In this document: piece by piece, positions 50,033 through 60,177 of the stretch
How positions within the stretch are numbered: position 1 is the stretch's first letter
How the letters are laid out: every line of letters begins with the position of its first letter
Source of the DNA: Streptomyces sp. A2-16
Lineage (GTDB): Bacteria; Actinomycetota; Actinomycetes; Streptomycetales; Streptomycetaceae
Reading direction: 5' to 3'
Length of the DNA stretch: 64,000 nt
Assembly: GCF_018128905.1 (NCBI RefSeq)
Contig: NZ_CP063808.1
Location: forward strand, 5,766,001-5,830,000
Notes under the pieces: model-generated
Seen by the model: only the letters and a program-made list of their open reading frames with translations
Told to the model about the DNA's origin: nothing
Database searches by the model: none
Position numbers and translations under genes: made by a program

Positions 50033-52705
50033 TCAGCGGCGGACGAGTCGCTTCGTCCCCCGCACCACCAGTTCGACCAGCAGTACCGTGGCCGCCGTGC
50101 CCAGGCACAGAGCCCACTGGAGCGGGTCGAGCGGTTGCGTGCCGAACACCGTGCGGGCCCATGGCAGATGGACAGCGGCGATCTGTACGACGAGGACTCC
50201 CGCCAGGCACCACCACAGGGTGCGGTTGCGCAGTTGGTGGCGGCCGAGCAACGGGCCGTGATCCGCACGGGCGTTGAACGAGTTGAAGAGCTGGAACAGG
50301 ACGAACGTGGTGAACGCCATCGTCAGTGCGGTGTCGGTGCCGGCCCACGGCCGGGCGGCGGCCAGCAGACCGACGGTGCCGAGGGCCATGACGGTGCCCG
50401 CCCTGCCGATCGCGATCAGGCGGCGGGCGTCCAGGATCCGCTCGGCGGAATCCCTCGGCGGATGTCGCATCACGTCGTCCTCGGCCGGATCGACCGCCAG
50501 TGCCATCGCCGGTGGCCCGTCCATGATGATGTTGATCCACAGGAGTTGGGCCGCGGTGAGGGGCGCGGGCAGTCCGGCCACCGAAGCGCCCAGCAGGGTC
50601 AGGATGGCTCCGATGTTGGTGGCCAGCTGGAAGCGGACGAACTTGACGATGTTCGCGTAGATGGCGCGCCCTTCGCGCACGGCGCGCACGATGGTGGAGA
50701 AGTCGTCGTCGGTGAGCACCATGTCGGCGGCTTCCTTGGCCACATCGGTTCCGGTGACCCCCATGGCCACCCCGATGTGCGCGGCCCGCAGCGCGGCCGC
50801 GTCGTTGACGCCGTCCCCGGTCATGGCGACGACATGGCCCCGCTCGGACAGTGCCCGCACGATGACCACCTTGTGCTCCGGGACGACACGGGCGAACACA
50901 CCGATGTCGTCGATGCGTCGGGAGAGCTCCCGCGGTGTCATCCGGTCGAGCTCCGCTCCCGTCACCACCTCTCCGTCGATGTCCAGCTCCCGCGCGATGG
51001 CCGCCGCGGTGTCCGCGTGGTCACCGGTGATCATCTTGACGGTCACACCTGCCGTCCGACACAGGGCGATGGCGTCCCGTGCCTGCGGGCGCGGCGGATC
51101 GGCGATTCCGGCGACGGACACCAGGGTCAGGCCGGACAGCGACGCCTCCTCGGGCACACCGTCCACGACGGCCGTGGCGGCGCCGAGAACCCGCAGTCCC
51201 GAGCCGCCCAGTTGCCGGGCCACGTCCAGGACCTCGCCGCGGCGCCGGTCGTCGAGCTCGCTGACCCCGTCCTCGGTCACCACCTCGGCGCACAGCCCCA
51301 GCAGCACGTCCACGGCGCCCTTGGCGTGGACACGGGTACGACCGTCCGGTTCCGTGTGGAAGGTGGCCATGTACTTGGTGGCCGCGTCGAAGGGCAGCTC
51401 GCCGGTGCGCGGCAGTTCGGCCCGCAGCCCGTCGGCGTCCAGGCCCGCCTTCGCGGCGAGGACGACCAGGGCCGCCTCGGTGGGGTCGCCGACGAAGCCG
51501 TCGTCGGTCAGGTGCGCGTCGTTGCAGAGGGCGAACGGCAACAGCGCGGGCACCAGTTCCCCCTGGGCACCCCGTACGTCGCCTTTCGTACCGTAGCCCT
51601 CGCCGGTGACCTCGTGGAGCCGTCCACCGGCCCAGAGAGCCCGTACGGTCATTTCGTTGAGGGTCAGTGTGCCGGTCTTGTCGCTGCACACGACCGTGGC
51701 CGAGCCCAGCGACTCCACCGAGGCCAGCCGTTTCACGATCGCTCCGCGGCGGGCCATGCGGTACACGCCCAGTGCCAGGGTCAGCGCCAGGACGGCCGGC
51801 AGCCCTTCGGGGATCGCCGCCACGGCCAGGGCCACGGCACGCAGCGCGATGTCCGCGAGGCTCTCGCCCCGGATCAGGGCGACGAGCACGTAGGCGACGA
51901 CCGCGACCCCGCTGAGCAGGGCGAGGCGGCGGCCGAGGCTGTCCAGCTGGATCTGGAGCGGACTGGGCGGTTCCGTGTCGGCGCGCAACGCCGCGGCTAT
52001 GGAACCGAGTTCGGTGCGCATACCGGTGGCGGTGACGATCATCTCGGCGCGGCCGCGGGTGAGCGCGGTGTTCATGAGCAGCATGCCGGTCCGCTCGGCC
52101 AGCGGCACCGGGCCGGTCACGGCGGTGCTCTTGGCGACCGGCTGCGACTCGCCGGTCAGGGCCGCCTCGGCGACCTCCACCGTCTCCGCGACGATCAGCC
52201 GCCCGTCGGCCGGCACGCGGTCGCCCGCCTCCAGCAGGACCGTGTCCCCGGGCACGAGGGTGTCCGCCGCCACCATCAGTTCCGCACCGTCGCGACGCAC
52301 CCGGGCGGTCGGCACCAGCATCCGGCGCAGCGCCTCCAGGCTGTGTTCGGCGCGCCGCTCCTGGAGGTAGCCGAGGACCGCGTTGATCTGGAGGACGACG
52401 GTGATCACCAGTGCGTCCCGGATGTCGCCGATCGCCGCGGCGACGAGGGCCGCGATGATCAGGATGCCGATGAGCCAGTTGCGGAACTGGTCGAGGAACT
52501 TCAGCCATTCGGGACGCCGGGCGGGTTCGGCGAGCTGGTTCGGTCCGTGGACGGCGAGGCGTTCGGCGGCCTCTCGCGCGCTCAGCCCGACGCCCGGGTC
52601 GACCCCCAGACCGGCTCCCACCTGCGCCGGGGTCAACAGGTGCGCGTCCCGGGTGTCCGCCCCTGAGGGGGTCCGCTCGGTTCCGGCGGCGGTCAGGCCG
52701 TCCAC
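50033..52705 (-). CDS. CtpF-like P2-type cation-transporting ATPase
   Basis: An 890-residue P-type ATPase of the Ca2+/Mg2+/Na+ (P2) kind. GTG at 52705 has GGAAGG upstream; a longer frame upstream overlaps the Usp-like gene and is unlikely. N-terminal cation-ATPase domain 20-90, TGES at 184-187, PEGLP (299-303) in the ion-binding helix, phosphorylation site D342 in SDKTGTLT, then TGDGVNDAAAL. C-terminal membrane block with LAVDPAEDDVMRHPPR. ctpF is a classical DosR target in mycobacteria. Its start overlaps the end of the decayed Usp gene by 13 bases, so they are cotranscribed. Confidence 0.93.
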   Translation of the reverse strand: MDGLTAAGTERTPSGADTRDAHLLTPAQVGAGLGVDPGVGLSAREAAERLAVHGPNQLAEPARRPEWLKFLDQFRNWLIGILIIAALVAAAIGDIRDALVITVVLQINAVLGYLQERRAEHSLEALRRMLVPTARVRRDGAELMVAADTLVPGDTVLLEAGDRVPADGRLIVAETVEVAEAALTGESQPVAKSTAVTGPVPLAERTGMLLMNTALTRGRAEMIVTATGMRTELGSIAAALRADTEPPSPLQIQLDSLGRRLALLSGVAVVAYVLVALIRGESLADIALRAVALAVAAIPEGLPAVLALTLALGVYRMARRGAIVKRLASVESLGSATVVCSDKTGTLTLNEMTVRALWAGGRLHEVTGEGYGTKGDVRGAQGELVPALLPFALCNDAHLTDDGFVGDPTEAALVVLAAKAGLDADGLRAELPRTGELPFDAATKYMATFHTEPDGRTRVHAKGAVDVLLGLCAEVVTEDGVSELDDRRRGEVLDVARQLGGSGLRVLGAATAVVDGVPEEASLSGLTLVSVAGIADPPRPQARDAIALCRTAGVTVKMITGDHADTAAAIARELDIDGEVVTGAELDRMTPRELSRRIDDIGVFARVVPEHKVVIVRALSERGHVVAMTGDGVNDAAALRAAHIGVAMGVTGTDVAKEAADMVLTDDDFSTIVRAVREGRAIYANIVKFVRFQLATNIGAILTLLGASVAGLPAPLTAAQLLWINIIMDGPPAMALAVDPAEDDVMRHPPRDSAERILDARRLIAIGRAGTVMALGTVGLLAAARPWAGTDTALTMAFTTFVLFQLFNSFNARADHGPLLGRHQLRNRTLWWCLAGVLVVQIAAVHLPWARTVFGTQPLDPLQWALCLGTAATVLLVELVVRGTKRLVRR

Positions 52706-53421
52706 GGTCGCGCCTTCCGGGCCGCACGGACCGGCAGCGGGTCGGTGGACCGGTGCCGTGCCCCGATCAGCGCGAGTGGGGCGGTGGCGCCGGCCTCGAG
52801 GAGAGCGCGCCCCGTCCGGATGCACCCCGGGCGGATGTGCCCGATGACGCCGGGATGCTTCTTCCGCGACGCGGACAGGGGCCGGTGCGGGACGGCCGGG
52901 CAGGTGCCGCGTCCTGCGGCCTGCGGGAGGGTGAGCCCGGCCGCCTCCTGTGAGATGTCGTCACCCAGGACCACGGGGCCGTCCGGCCGGGGCCTGCCCC
53001 GTACGACGAGCAGCGGGCCACGGCCGCGGGCGGTGAGGTGTCCGGCGACCAAGGCGCGCAACCGGCCGCGGCGAGGGGTCGCCCGGCTGCTGCCCACCAC
53101 GGTGGGCGACGCCGTGCCCGAGGGTGAATCCAGTACGGACGGCGGCTCGCCGATCAGAACGTCCCGCGTGACGGCCGGCCCGGGGGCGATACGGCGGGCA
53201 GCTCGTTCGGCCTCGGTCGGGGGGCCGTTCGGCCCCGCGCGGGCCGTGGCCACGTCCTGGTCCCGGGGCGGCACTTCGGGCGGGAGGTGCGCCGGCGGCC
53301 GGGTCAGGGCGCGGGTCGGCGTGAGCCGCGTGCCCGGCCGCTCGGCCTGCCTCTCCGCGGCCGCCACGGCGGCCGGGCCCGACGGCGAACCGTCGGCTCC
53401 CGCAATGACCGGACCACTCAT
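52693..53421 (-). CDS. Degenerate universal stress protein, possibly a decaying gene
   Basis: A 242-residue protein with a strong ribosome-binding site (GGGGAGG) and a clear Usp outline: MSGPVIAGADGSPSG start, LLVVRGRPRPDGPVVLGDD joint between two domains. The hydrophobic strands, ATP loop and second-domain ending are badly eroded: VVGSSRATPRRGRLRALVAG stands where a GSRG...LLGS loop is expected, and about 50 residues are missing. The frame is still open, so it may be expressed, or be kept as leader of the ATPase gene it overlaps. A perfect DosR-box-like element (53222-53235) lies inside it. Confidence 0.6.
   Translation of the reverse strand: MSGPVIAGADGSPSGPAAVAAAERQAERPGTRLTPTRALTRPPAHLPPEVPPRDQDVATARAGPNGPPTEAERAARRIAPGPAVTRDVLIGEPPSVLDSPSGTASPTVVGSSRATPRRGRLRALVAGHLTARGRGPLLVVRGRPRPDGPVVLGDDISQEAAGLTLPQAAGRGTCPAVPHRPLSASRKKHPGVIGHIRPGCIRTGRALLEAGATAPLALIGARHRSTDPLPVRAARKARPWTA
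53222..53235 (-). promoter_or_regulatory. DosR-box-like element inside the degenerate Usp gene
   Basis: GGGCC-GTTC-GGCCC fits the rule perfectly. It is about 517 bp upstream of the CtpF-like start and could be a leftover of duplication, an internal promoter element or chance in GC-rich coding DNA. Confidence 0.35.
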
Positions 53422-53504
53422 GGCAGTCCTCCCCTTCCCCTTCCTCGGCGGTCCTCGCCCCCGTCCACGGGTCCAGCCTCCGCTCGACGGCGTGGCACCG
53501 CAGT

Positions 53505-53540
53505 GGGCCGTATGGGCCCGAGGAGCGCACCGTCCGGCCC
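53505..53540. promoter_or_regulatory. Two DosR-box-like elements between divergent Usp genes
   Basis: GGGCC-GTAT-GGGCC (53505-53518) and GCACC-GTCC-GGCCC (53527-53540), each with one or two mismatches. Centres 22 bp apart; about 85 bp from either start codon (53421 and 53628), so they could serve both directions. Confidence 0.55.
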
Positions 53541-53627
53541 TCCCCCGATGGCCGGTGGGCGACGAGCCTGGAGGTGGGAGGCAGATGCGCGACGCACTCT
53601 CGTCGCGCCGAGCACCGGAGGTGCGCC

Positions 53628-54482
53628 ATGACCGGACCCGTCGTCGTCGGACTGGACGGCTCCCCCGCGAGTGTCACCGCCGCGTGGTGGGCGGCACGCG
53701 CGGCCGTGGACCGGCGGCTGCCCGTCCTGCTGCTGCACTCCTGGACCACTCAGCCGCTCAATGTGCCCATCGCTCAGGAAGCCCTCAGCAAGCAGCGCTA
53801 CGGCGGTGAGGTGCTCGAGCGCGTGGAGGCGGAGCTGCTGGACCGTTACGACGACCTGAAGGTGACCACGGAACTGGTGTCCGCTCCGGCCACGAAGGCT
53901 CTCGTGGACCTCGGTGACACCGCCACCATGCTGGTGCTCGGCTCCCGCGGCCACGGCCCGCTCGCCGGCTTCCTGCTCGGCTCCGTCAGCCTGCACGTAC
54001 TGGGTCTCGCCCGGTGCCCCGCGGTGACGGTACGGGCGGACGACGCCGACGACGCCGACAGGTACGAGATCGTCGTAGGAGTGCGGGAGGCGGGGGCGGC
54101 CTCCGATCCCCTGCTGGAGTTCGCCTTCACCGCGGCCGAGGCCCGAGGGGCGCGGGTGCGCGCGGTGCGGGCACTGCCGCTGTCGTCCCTGGCGACCCAC
54201 CCCCGCGGCGCGCACCCCGACGAGGGCTATGAGGTGGACGAACAAGCTCGTCTCGCCACCGCCGTGGCGCCGTGGCGGGAGAAGTTCCCCACGGTCGCCG
54301 TCACCTACCAGGTGGGCAGGGGAACCGCCGCACAGGTGCTGCTGAAGGCCTCGGCCCACAGTGCGCTCACCGTGGTGGGCCGCCGGCGGCACCCCGCTCC
54401 GCTCTCCTGGAGGCTCGGGCCGGTCGCGCACGCGGCCCTGCACCACGCTCCGTGCCCCGTCGCCGTCGTCCCGCACGACTGA
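53628..54482 (+). CDS. Tandem-domain universal stress protein
   Basis: A 284-residue two-domain Usp. First domain 1-140 with VVVGLDGSPASVTAAWWAARAAV and an intact nucleotide loop in LGSRGHGPLAGFLLGS; second domain 150-284 ending GPVAHAALHHAPCPVAVVPHD. GGAG precedes the ATG. It is divergent from the degenerate Usp and lies 20 bp upstream of the P1B-type ATPase gene, so both are probably on one transcript. Confidence 0.93.
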   Translation: MTGPVVVGLDGSPASVTAAWWAARAAVDRRLPVLLLHSWTTQPLNVPIAQEALSKQRYGGEVLERVEAELLDRYDDLKVTTELVSAPATKALVDLGDTATMLVLGSRGHGPLAGFLLGSVSLHVLGLARCPAVTVRADDADDADRYEIVVGVREAGAASDPLLEFAFTAAEARGARVRAVRALPLSSLATHPRGAHPDEGYEVDEQARLATAVAPWREKFPTVAVTYQVGRGTAAQVLLKASAHSALTVVGRRRHPAPLSWRLGPVAHAALHHAPCPVAVVPHD

Positions 54483-54502
54483 GCCCGGCCGAGGGGAGCA
54501 TC

Positions 54503-56824
54503 ATGGGCCCTGCCGTTCCGAGGAATCCGCTGCGCCGGCTTCTCCCGCCACCGGGGCTGGAGAGCGGCCTGCTCGCCGTCACGGCGGTCGCGCTCGCCGC
54601 GGGGGGCGTGTGCCGGCTCGTCGGCGCCGCCGAACTGGCCGATCTCTTCTGGGGTCTGGGCACGGCGGTCGCCGTCGTCCCGGCCGTCGGCTGGGTGCTG
54701 GACGCCCTGCGGCGCGGCCACGCGGGCGTGGACCTGATCGCGGTGCTGGCTCTGGGGGGCACGCTCGCCGTGCGCGAGTACCTGGCGGGCGCGCTCATCG
54801 CGCTGATGCTCGCCACGGGCCGCACCCTCGAGTCGGCGGCGCAGCGGCGGGCCTCGCGCGATCTGCGCGCGCTGCTGGAACGCGCGCCCCGCACCGCCCG
54901 ACTGCGCACCGGCGACGAGGTGCGTACCGTGCCGTCGGCCGAGGTCGACGCCGGTGATCTGCTGGTCGTGGGGCCGGGTGAAGTGGTGCCCGTGGACGGC
55001 CTGGTGGTGGGAGAGGCGGCCGTCCTGGACGAGTCCGCGCTGACCGGCGAATCCCTCGGGGTGCGGCGCGCCCAGGGCGAGCCGGTGCGCAGCGGGGTGG
55101 TCAACGCGGGCGGCGCCTTCGAACTGCGCGCCACCGCCCGCGAGCAGGACAGCACCTACGCGGGGATCGTGCGGCTGGCCCGGGAGGCGGGTGCGCAGTC
55201 GGCTCCCGTGGTGCGGCTGGCCGACCGTTACGCGGCCTGGTTCCTGCCGCTCTCGGTCGCGGCCGCGGGCCTGGCCTGGCTGTTCAGCGGTTCCGCCGTC
55301 CGGGCCGTGGCGGTCCTGGTGGTCGCCACGCCCTGTCCGTTGCTCCTGGCTGCTCCGGTCGCCGTCGTCTCGGGTCTGTCACGCGCCTCCCGCCTCGGGG
55401 TCGTCATCCGTGACGGAGGGGCGCTGGAGAACCTCGGCCGTGCCCGGACCCTGCTGCTCGACAAGACGGGCACCCTCACCGGCGGCCGACCGCGCGTGCT
55501 CGACGTGGTCGCCGCGCCAGGCTGGCAGTCGGCCCAGGTGCTGCGGCTGGCGGCCTCCCTCGACCAGTACTCGCCGCACGTCCTCGCCCAGGCCGTGGTG
55601 GAGGAGGCCCGACGGCGCGGGCTGCGGCTGTCGGTGCCGGACGACGTGTCCGAGGAACCGGGCCGCGGTGCCGTCGGCACCGTCGCCGGACGCCGGATGG
55701 GCGTCGGCCGTCTCGCCGACGGTGCCGAGCAGCCGGCCTGGGCCCGCTCGGTGGACAACAGGGCAGTGCTCGACGGGGCGTCCGTCGCCTGGCTGACGGT
55801 GGACACCGTGCCCGTCGGCGCCGTCCTGCTGCGCGATCCGCTCCGCCCTGACGCGTCCCGCACCCTGCGCCGCCTGCGCGCGGCGGGCATCGACCGGCTG
55901 GTGATGCTCACCGGCGACCGTCGTGAGCCCGCGCGCGAGGTCGGTGCCGTTCTCGGCCTGGACGGCGTGCGTGCCGGTCTCACTCCGGCCGACAAGGTGG
56001 CAGCGGTACGCGCCGAGCGCGAGCGGGCGGTCACCGTGATGGTCGGCGACGGTGTCAACGACGCGCCCGCCCTCGCGGCCGCGGACATCGGGGTGGCGAT
56101 GGGCGCCCGAGGGGCCACGGCTTCCTCCGAGGCCGCCGACGTCGTCCTGACCACCGACCGGGTGGACCGCCTGGCCGACGCCGTCGCCATCGCCGTGCGG
56201 TCCCGGCGCATCGCCGTGCAGAGCGCGCTCGGCGGCATGGCACTGTCGCTGGCCGCGATGGCCGCGGCCGCGTGCGGACTGCTGCCGCCGGCCCTGGGTG
56301 CGCTGCTTCAGGAGGGCATCGACGTGGCGGTGATCCTCAACGCGCTGCGCGTCCTGCGCGACGACCGGGCCGGCAGGCCGTCCCTGCCTCCCGCGACGGA
56401 GGCTCTCATCCACCGCTTCGCGGCGGAGCACGACGACCTGCGGGACGTCCTCGACGCCGTACGGGACGCCGCCGACCAGCTGGCCGACGGCTGCGGGCCG
56501 GACGCCCTCGCGGCGGTGGCCGAGGTGCACCGGCTGCTCACCGAGCGGCTGCTGCCGCACGAGTACGCCGAGGAGCACGAGCTGTATCCGGCGCTCGCCC
56601 CGACCCTCGGTGGTCCCGAGGCGACCGCCACCATGAGCCGCGCGCACGCCGAGATCGACCGCCTCGCCCGCCGGATCGCCACCCACCTCGCGCTCTCCGG
56701 GCCGGACGGCGAACCGGCCCCGGAGCAGCTCGACGACCTGCGCGCCTGCCTGTACGGGCTGCACACGGTGCTGCGCCTGCACTTCACCCAGGAAGAAGAG
56801 AACTACTTCTCACTCGCGCCATGA
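54503..56824 (+). CDS. P1B-5-like metal ATPase with C-terminal hemerythrin domain
   Basis: A 773-residue heavy-metal ATPase. No N-terminal metal-binding domain. TGES at 181-184, the transmembrane metal motif TPCP (276-279) instead of CPC, phosphorylation site D320 in DKTGTLTGG, SPH at 357-359 and VGDGVNDAPAL at 514-524. Residues 636-770 form a hemerythrin-like domain with H643, H686, E690, H692, H715, H754 and H760 as likely di-iron ligands. TPC plus hemerythrin defines the P1B-5 group, whose studied member Nia of Sinorhizobium moves Ni2+ and Fe2+ out of the cell. Follows a Usp gene by 20 bp. Confidence 0.9.
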   Translation: MGPAVPRNPLRRLLPPPGLESGLLAVTAVALAAGGVCRLVGAAELADLFWGLGTAVAVVPAVGWVLDALRRGHAGVDLIAVLALGGTLAVREYLAGALIALMLATGRTLESAAQRRASRDLRALLERAPRTARLRTGDEVRTVPSAEVDAGDLLVVGPGEVVPVDGLVVGEAAVLDESALTGESLGVRRAQGEPVRSGVVNAGGAFELRATAREQDSTYAGIVRLAREAGAQSAPVVRLADRYAAWFLPLSVAAAGLAWLFSGSAVRAVAVLVVATPCPLLLAAPVAVVSGLSRASRLGVVIRDGGALENLGRARTLLLDKTGTLTGGRPRVLDVVAAPGWQSAQVLRLAASLDQYSPHVLAQAVVEEARRRGLRLSVPDDVSEEPGRGAVGTVAGRRMGVGRLADGAEQPAWARSVDNRAVLDGASVAWLTVDTVPVGAVLLRDPLRPDASRTLRRLRAAGIDRLVMLTGDRREPAREVGAVLGLDGVRAGLTPADKVAAVRAERERAVTVMVGDGVNDAPALAAADIGVAMGARGATASSEAADVVLTTDRVDRLADAVAIAVRSRRIAVQSALGGMALSLAAMAAAACGLLPPALGALLQEGIDVAVILNALRVLRDDRAGRPSLPPATEALIHRFAAEHDDLRDVLDAVRDAADQLADGCGPDALAAVAEVHRLLTERLLPHEYAEEHELYPALAPTLGGPEATATMSRAHAEIDRLARRIATHLALSGPDGEPAPEQLDDLRACLYGLHTVLRLHFTQEEENYFSLAP

Positions 56825-56833
56825 GGTGACGCC

Positions 56834-57796
<963 letters not shown>

Positions 57797-57802
57797 GCCG
57801 CC

Positions 57803-58972
57803 GTGCGTGTCGTACTCGCCATCGCGGCCAAGGACCTGCGCCAACGCCTGCGCGACCGGTCGGCCTGGGTGATCGTGTTCCTGGCACCGGTGCTGATCAC
57901 CGCCCTGATGGCCCTGGCGTTCACCAACAACGAGGACTTCCGCGCGGACATCGGCGTCGTGGACCTGGACCGCGGCACGGCCGCCACCGGACTGACCCAG
58001 GTCCTTCGGAGCCCGGAGCTCGAAGGCACCGTGCGCACACGGTCCTACGGCGCCGAGAGCGACGCCCGGCGCGCCGTCGACGCGGGCGACGTGCACGTCG
58101 CGATCGTCGTGCCCGCGGGCTTCACCGAGGCGCTGAACGGCGGCGGCTCGACTCCGGTGCGGATCCTCGACAGTGTCGACTACGGCCTTCAGGCCCAGCT
58201 CGCGCGGGCGGTCACCGAGTCCTATGTCGCCCAGGTCAACGCCGACCGGCTGTCTGTCGCCACCGCGGTGGCCGCGGGCGCGCCCCGGGCGGACGTGCCT
58301 CGACTCGCCGCCCGGGCCGCCGTCCTGCGTCTTCCGGAACAGGTGCGGGCCCAGGGGCTGCCCGACGACCCGCTGAAGGTGATCAGCTACTTCGGGCCGA
58401 GCATGGGCATGTTCTTCGTGCTGTTCACGGTCGGCTTCGGAGCTCGCGGCTACTTCGTCGAGCAGCAGCAGGGCACCCTCGACCGGATCGCCGCGGCACC
58501 GGTCGGGCGGGGTGCGCTGCTGCTCGGCAAGTCGGTGTCGACGTTCGTCTACAGCCTGGCCTCCCTCACCACCGTGACGCTCGTGTCGTGGCTCGTGTTC
58601 GACGCCCGCTGGGCCGACCCGGTCGGCGTGGCCGCCCTCAGCGTGGCCCTGGCGGTGTGCGTGGTGACCCTGACGGCGCTGGTCATCGCGCTGGTGCGGA
58701 CCGAACAGCAGGCGCAGGGCCTCTCGTCGGTCCTCGTGTTCGCGCTCGTGCTGCTCGGCGGCAACTTCGTCTTCGCCTCCGGCACCACGCCGACGATCCG
58801 CCGGCTCGCGCTGTTCACCCCCAACGGCTGGGCGCTGCGCGGGTTCACCGACCTGGGCACCGGGGTGCGCGGCTGGGACGCGGTCGGCGCCCCGCTGCTG
58901 GGCATCGCCGCGTTCTCCGCGGCCGTGGCCGTGGTGACCGTGCTGCTGCTTCGACTGAGGAGGACGACATGA
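57803..58972 (+). CDS. ABC-2 type permease, first subunit
   Basis: A 389-residue ABC-2 membrane protein of the YhgE/ABC2_membrane_3 layout: helix at about 20-40, an extracytoplasmic domain of about 160 residues (DIGVVDLDRGTAATGL ...), then five to six helices from about 190 on. GTG start with GGGAG upstream. It overlaps the second permease by four bases, so a heterodimeric channel with the ATPase is likely. Confidence 0.9.
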   Translation: MRVVLAIAAKDLRQRLRDRSAWVIVFLAPVLITALMALAFTNNEDFRADIGVVDLDRGTAATGLTQVLRSPELEGTVRTRSYGAESDARRAVDAGDVHVAIVVPAGFTEALNGGGSTPVRILDSVDYGLQAQLARAVTESYVAQVNADRLSVATAVAAGAPRADVPRLAARAAVLRLPEQVRAQGLPDDPLKVISYFGPSMGMFFVLFTVGFGARGYFVEQQQGTLDRIAAAPVGRGALLLGKSVSTFVYSLASLTTVTLVSWLVFDARWADPVGVAALSVALAVCVVTLTALVIALVRTEQQAQGLSSVLVFALVLLGGNFVFASGTTPTIRRLALFTPNGWALRGFTDLGTGVRGWDAVGAPLLGIAAFSAAVAVVTVLLLRLRRTT

Positions 58973-60144
58973 CCGCGCTCGCCGTGACCCGGGCCACCCT
59001 GACCCGGGTGCTGCGCGACCGCACGGCGCTGTTCTTCATGGTGCTGCTCCCGGTCGCCATCATCGTCGTCATCGGTGTGACCGTCAGCGGATTCGACCAG
59101 TTCCGGGTGGGACTCGTAGCGGCCCCTCAAGCGGGCCCTGTGGCACGGGAGTTGGCGTCGGAGCTTAAGGAGGCTCCCGGTCTGCGGGTCAGTACCTACG
59201 CCACCGGCCAGGACGCGCGCACCGCTCTGCGGCGGGTGGAGCTCGACGCGGTGGTCGTGCTGCCGACCGGTCTCGACACCGACGTACGGGCGGGGCGTCC
59301 CGTCACCGTACGGGTTCTGGTGGAGCCTTCGGGGAGCGCGGGACACGGGGCGGTGTCCTCGGTGTCCGCCGTGGTGGCCGAGCACGCGGCACGACTGCAG
59401 GCCGCCCGCTTCGCCGTCGACGAGACCGGCGGCGACTTCGACCACGGCCTCGGGCTCGCGCGCGGTGCCGAACGGGTCGCCGCCCCCATCGCCGTGCGCA
59501 CCGAGACGGTCGACGGTCACAGCGACTACCTGCCCCTCGGATACAGCTACAGCACCCCCACCATGCTCGTGCTGTTCGTGTTCATCAACGCCCTGGCGGG
59601 CGGTGCGGCCATCGTGGAGACGCGGCGCACCGGGGTGTACGCGCGGGCGCTCGCGGCACCGGTCTCCGCGCGCACGCTGGTGACCGGCGAGACGGTGGCC
59701 TACCTCCTGCTGGCCCTGTTGCAGTCGGCCCTGATCGTGGGAATCGGGGCCCTGGCCTTCGACGTGGCCTGGGGCGATCCGGTGGCCGCCGCCGTCCTGG
59801 TGGGCGTGTGGGCGCTGGTCGGTACCGGGACCGGGATCCTGGCCGGGGCGGTGTTCCGCACACCGGAGCAGGTCCATGCCCTCGGGCCGGCGCTCGGGAT
59901 CGGGATGGGCATGCTCGGCGGCTGCATGTGGCCCCTGGCTCTCGTGCCGGACTGGCTGAGCGCTGCCGGGCACGCCGTGCCTCATGCCTGGGCCGTCGAC
60001 GCGTGGACGGCCCTGCTGTCCCGGGACGCGGGCCTCTCGGGGATCGCGCAGGAACTGGCCGTCCTCGCGGGATTCGCCGCCGTGCTCCTCACCGGCGCGT
60101 CCCTGGCCCTGCGGCACCGTCTGACCGTCGGCTCCGGGATGTGA
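58969..60144 (+). CDS. ABC-2 type permease, second subunit
   Basis: A 391-residue ABC-2 membrane protein with the same layout as its neighbour but low identity: first helix at about 21-41, extracytoplasmic domain 45-185, helices from about 190 onward (PTMLVLFVFINALAGGAAIV, ALLQSALIVGIGALAFDVAW, GMGMLGGCMWPLALVP). AGGAGG precedes the ATG. Last gene of the usp-ATPase-ABC operon; 33 bp separate it from the convergent arcC. Confidence 0.9.
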   Translation: MTALAVTRATLTRVLRDRTALFFMVLLPVAIIVVIGVTVSGFDQFRVGLVAAPQAGPVARELASELKEAPGLRVSTYATGQDARTALRRVELDAVVVLPTGLDTDVRAGRPVTVRVLVEPSGSAGHGAVSSVSAVVAEHAARLQAARFAVDETGGDFDHGLGLARGAERVAAPIAVRTETVDGHSDYLPLGYSYSTPTMLVLFVFINALAGGAAIVETRRTGVYARALAAPVSARTLVTGETVAYLLLALLQSALIVGIGALAFDVAWGDPVAAAVLVGVWALVGTGTGILAGAVFRTPEQVHALGPALGIGMGMLGGCMWPLALVPDWLSAAGHAVPHAWAVDAWTALLSRDAGLSGIAQELAVLAGFAAVLLTGASLALRHRLTVGSGM

Positions 60145-60177
60145 CCGCCGCCTCGGTCCGCTCCCGCGGCGACGGAC

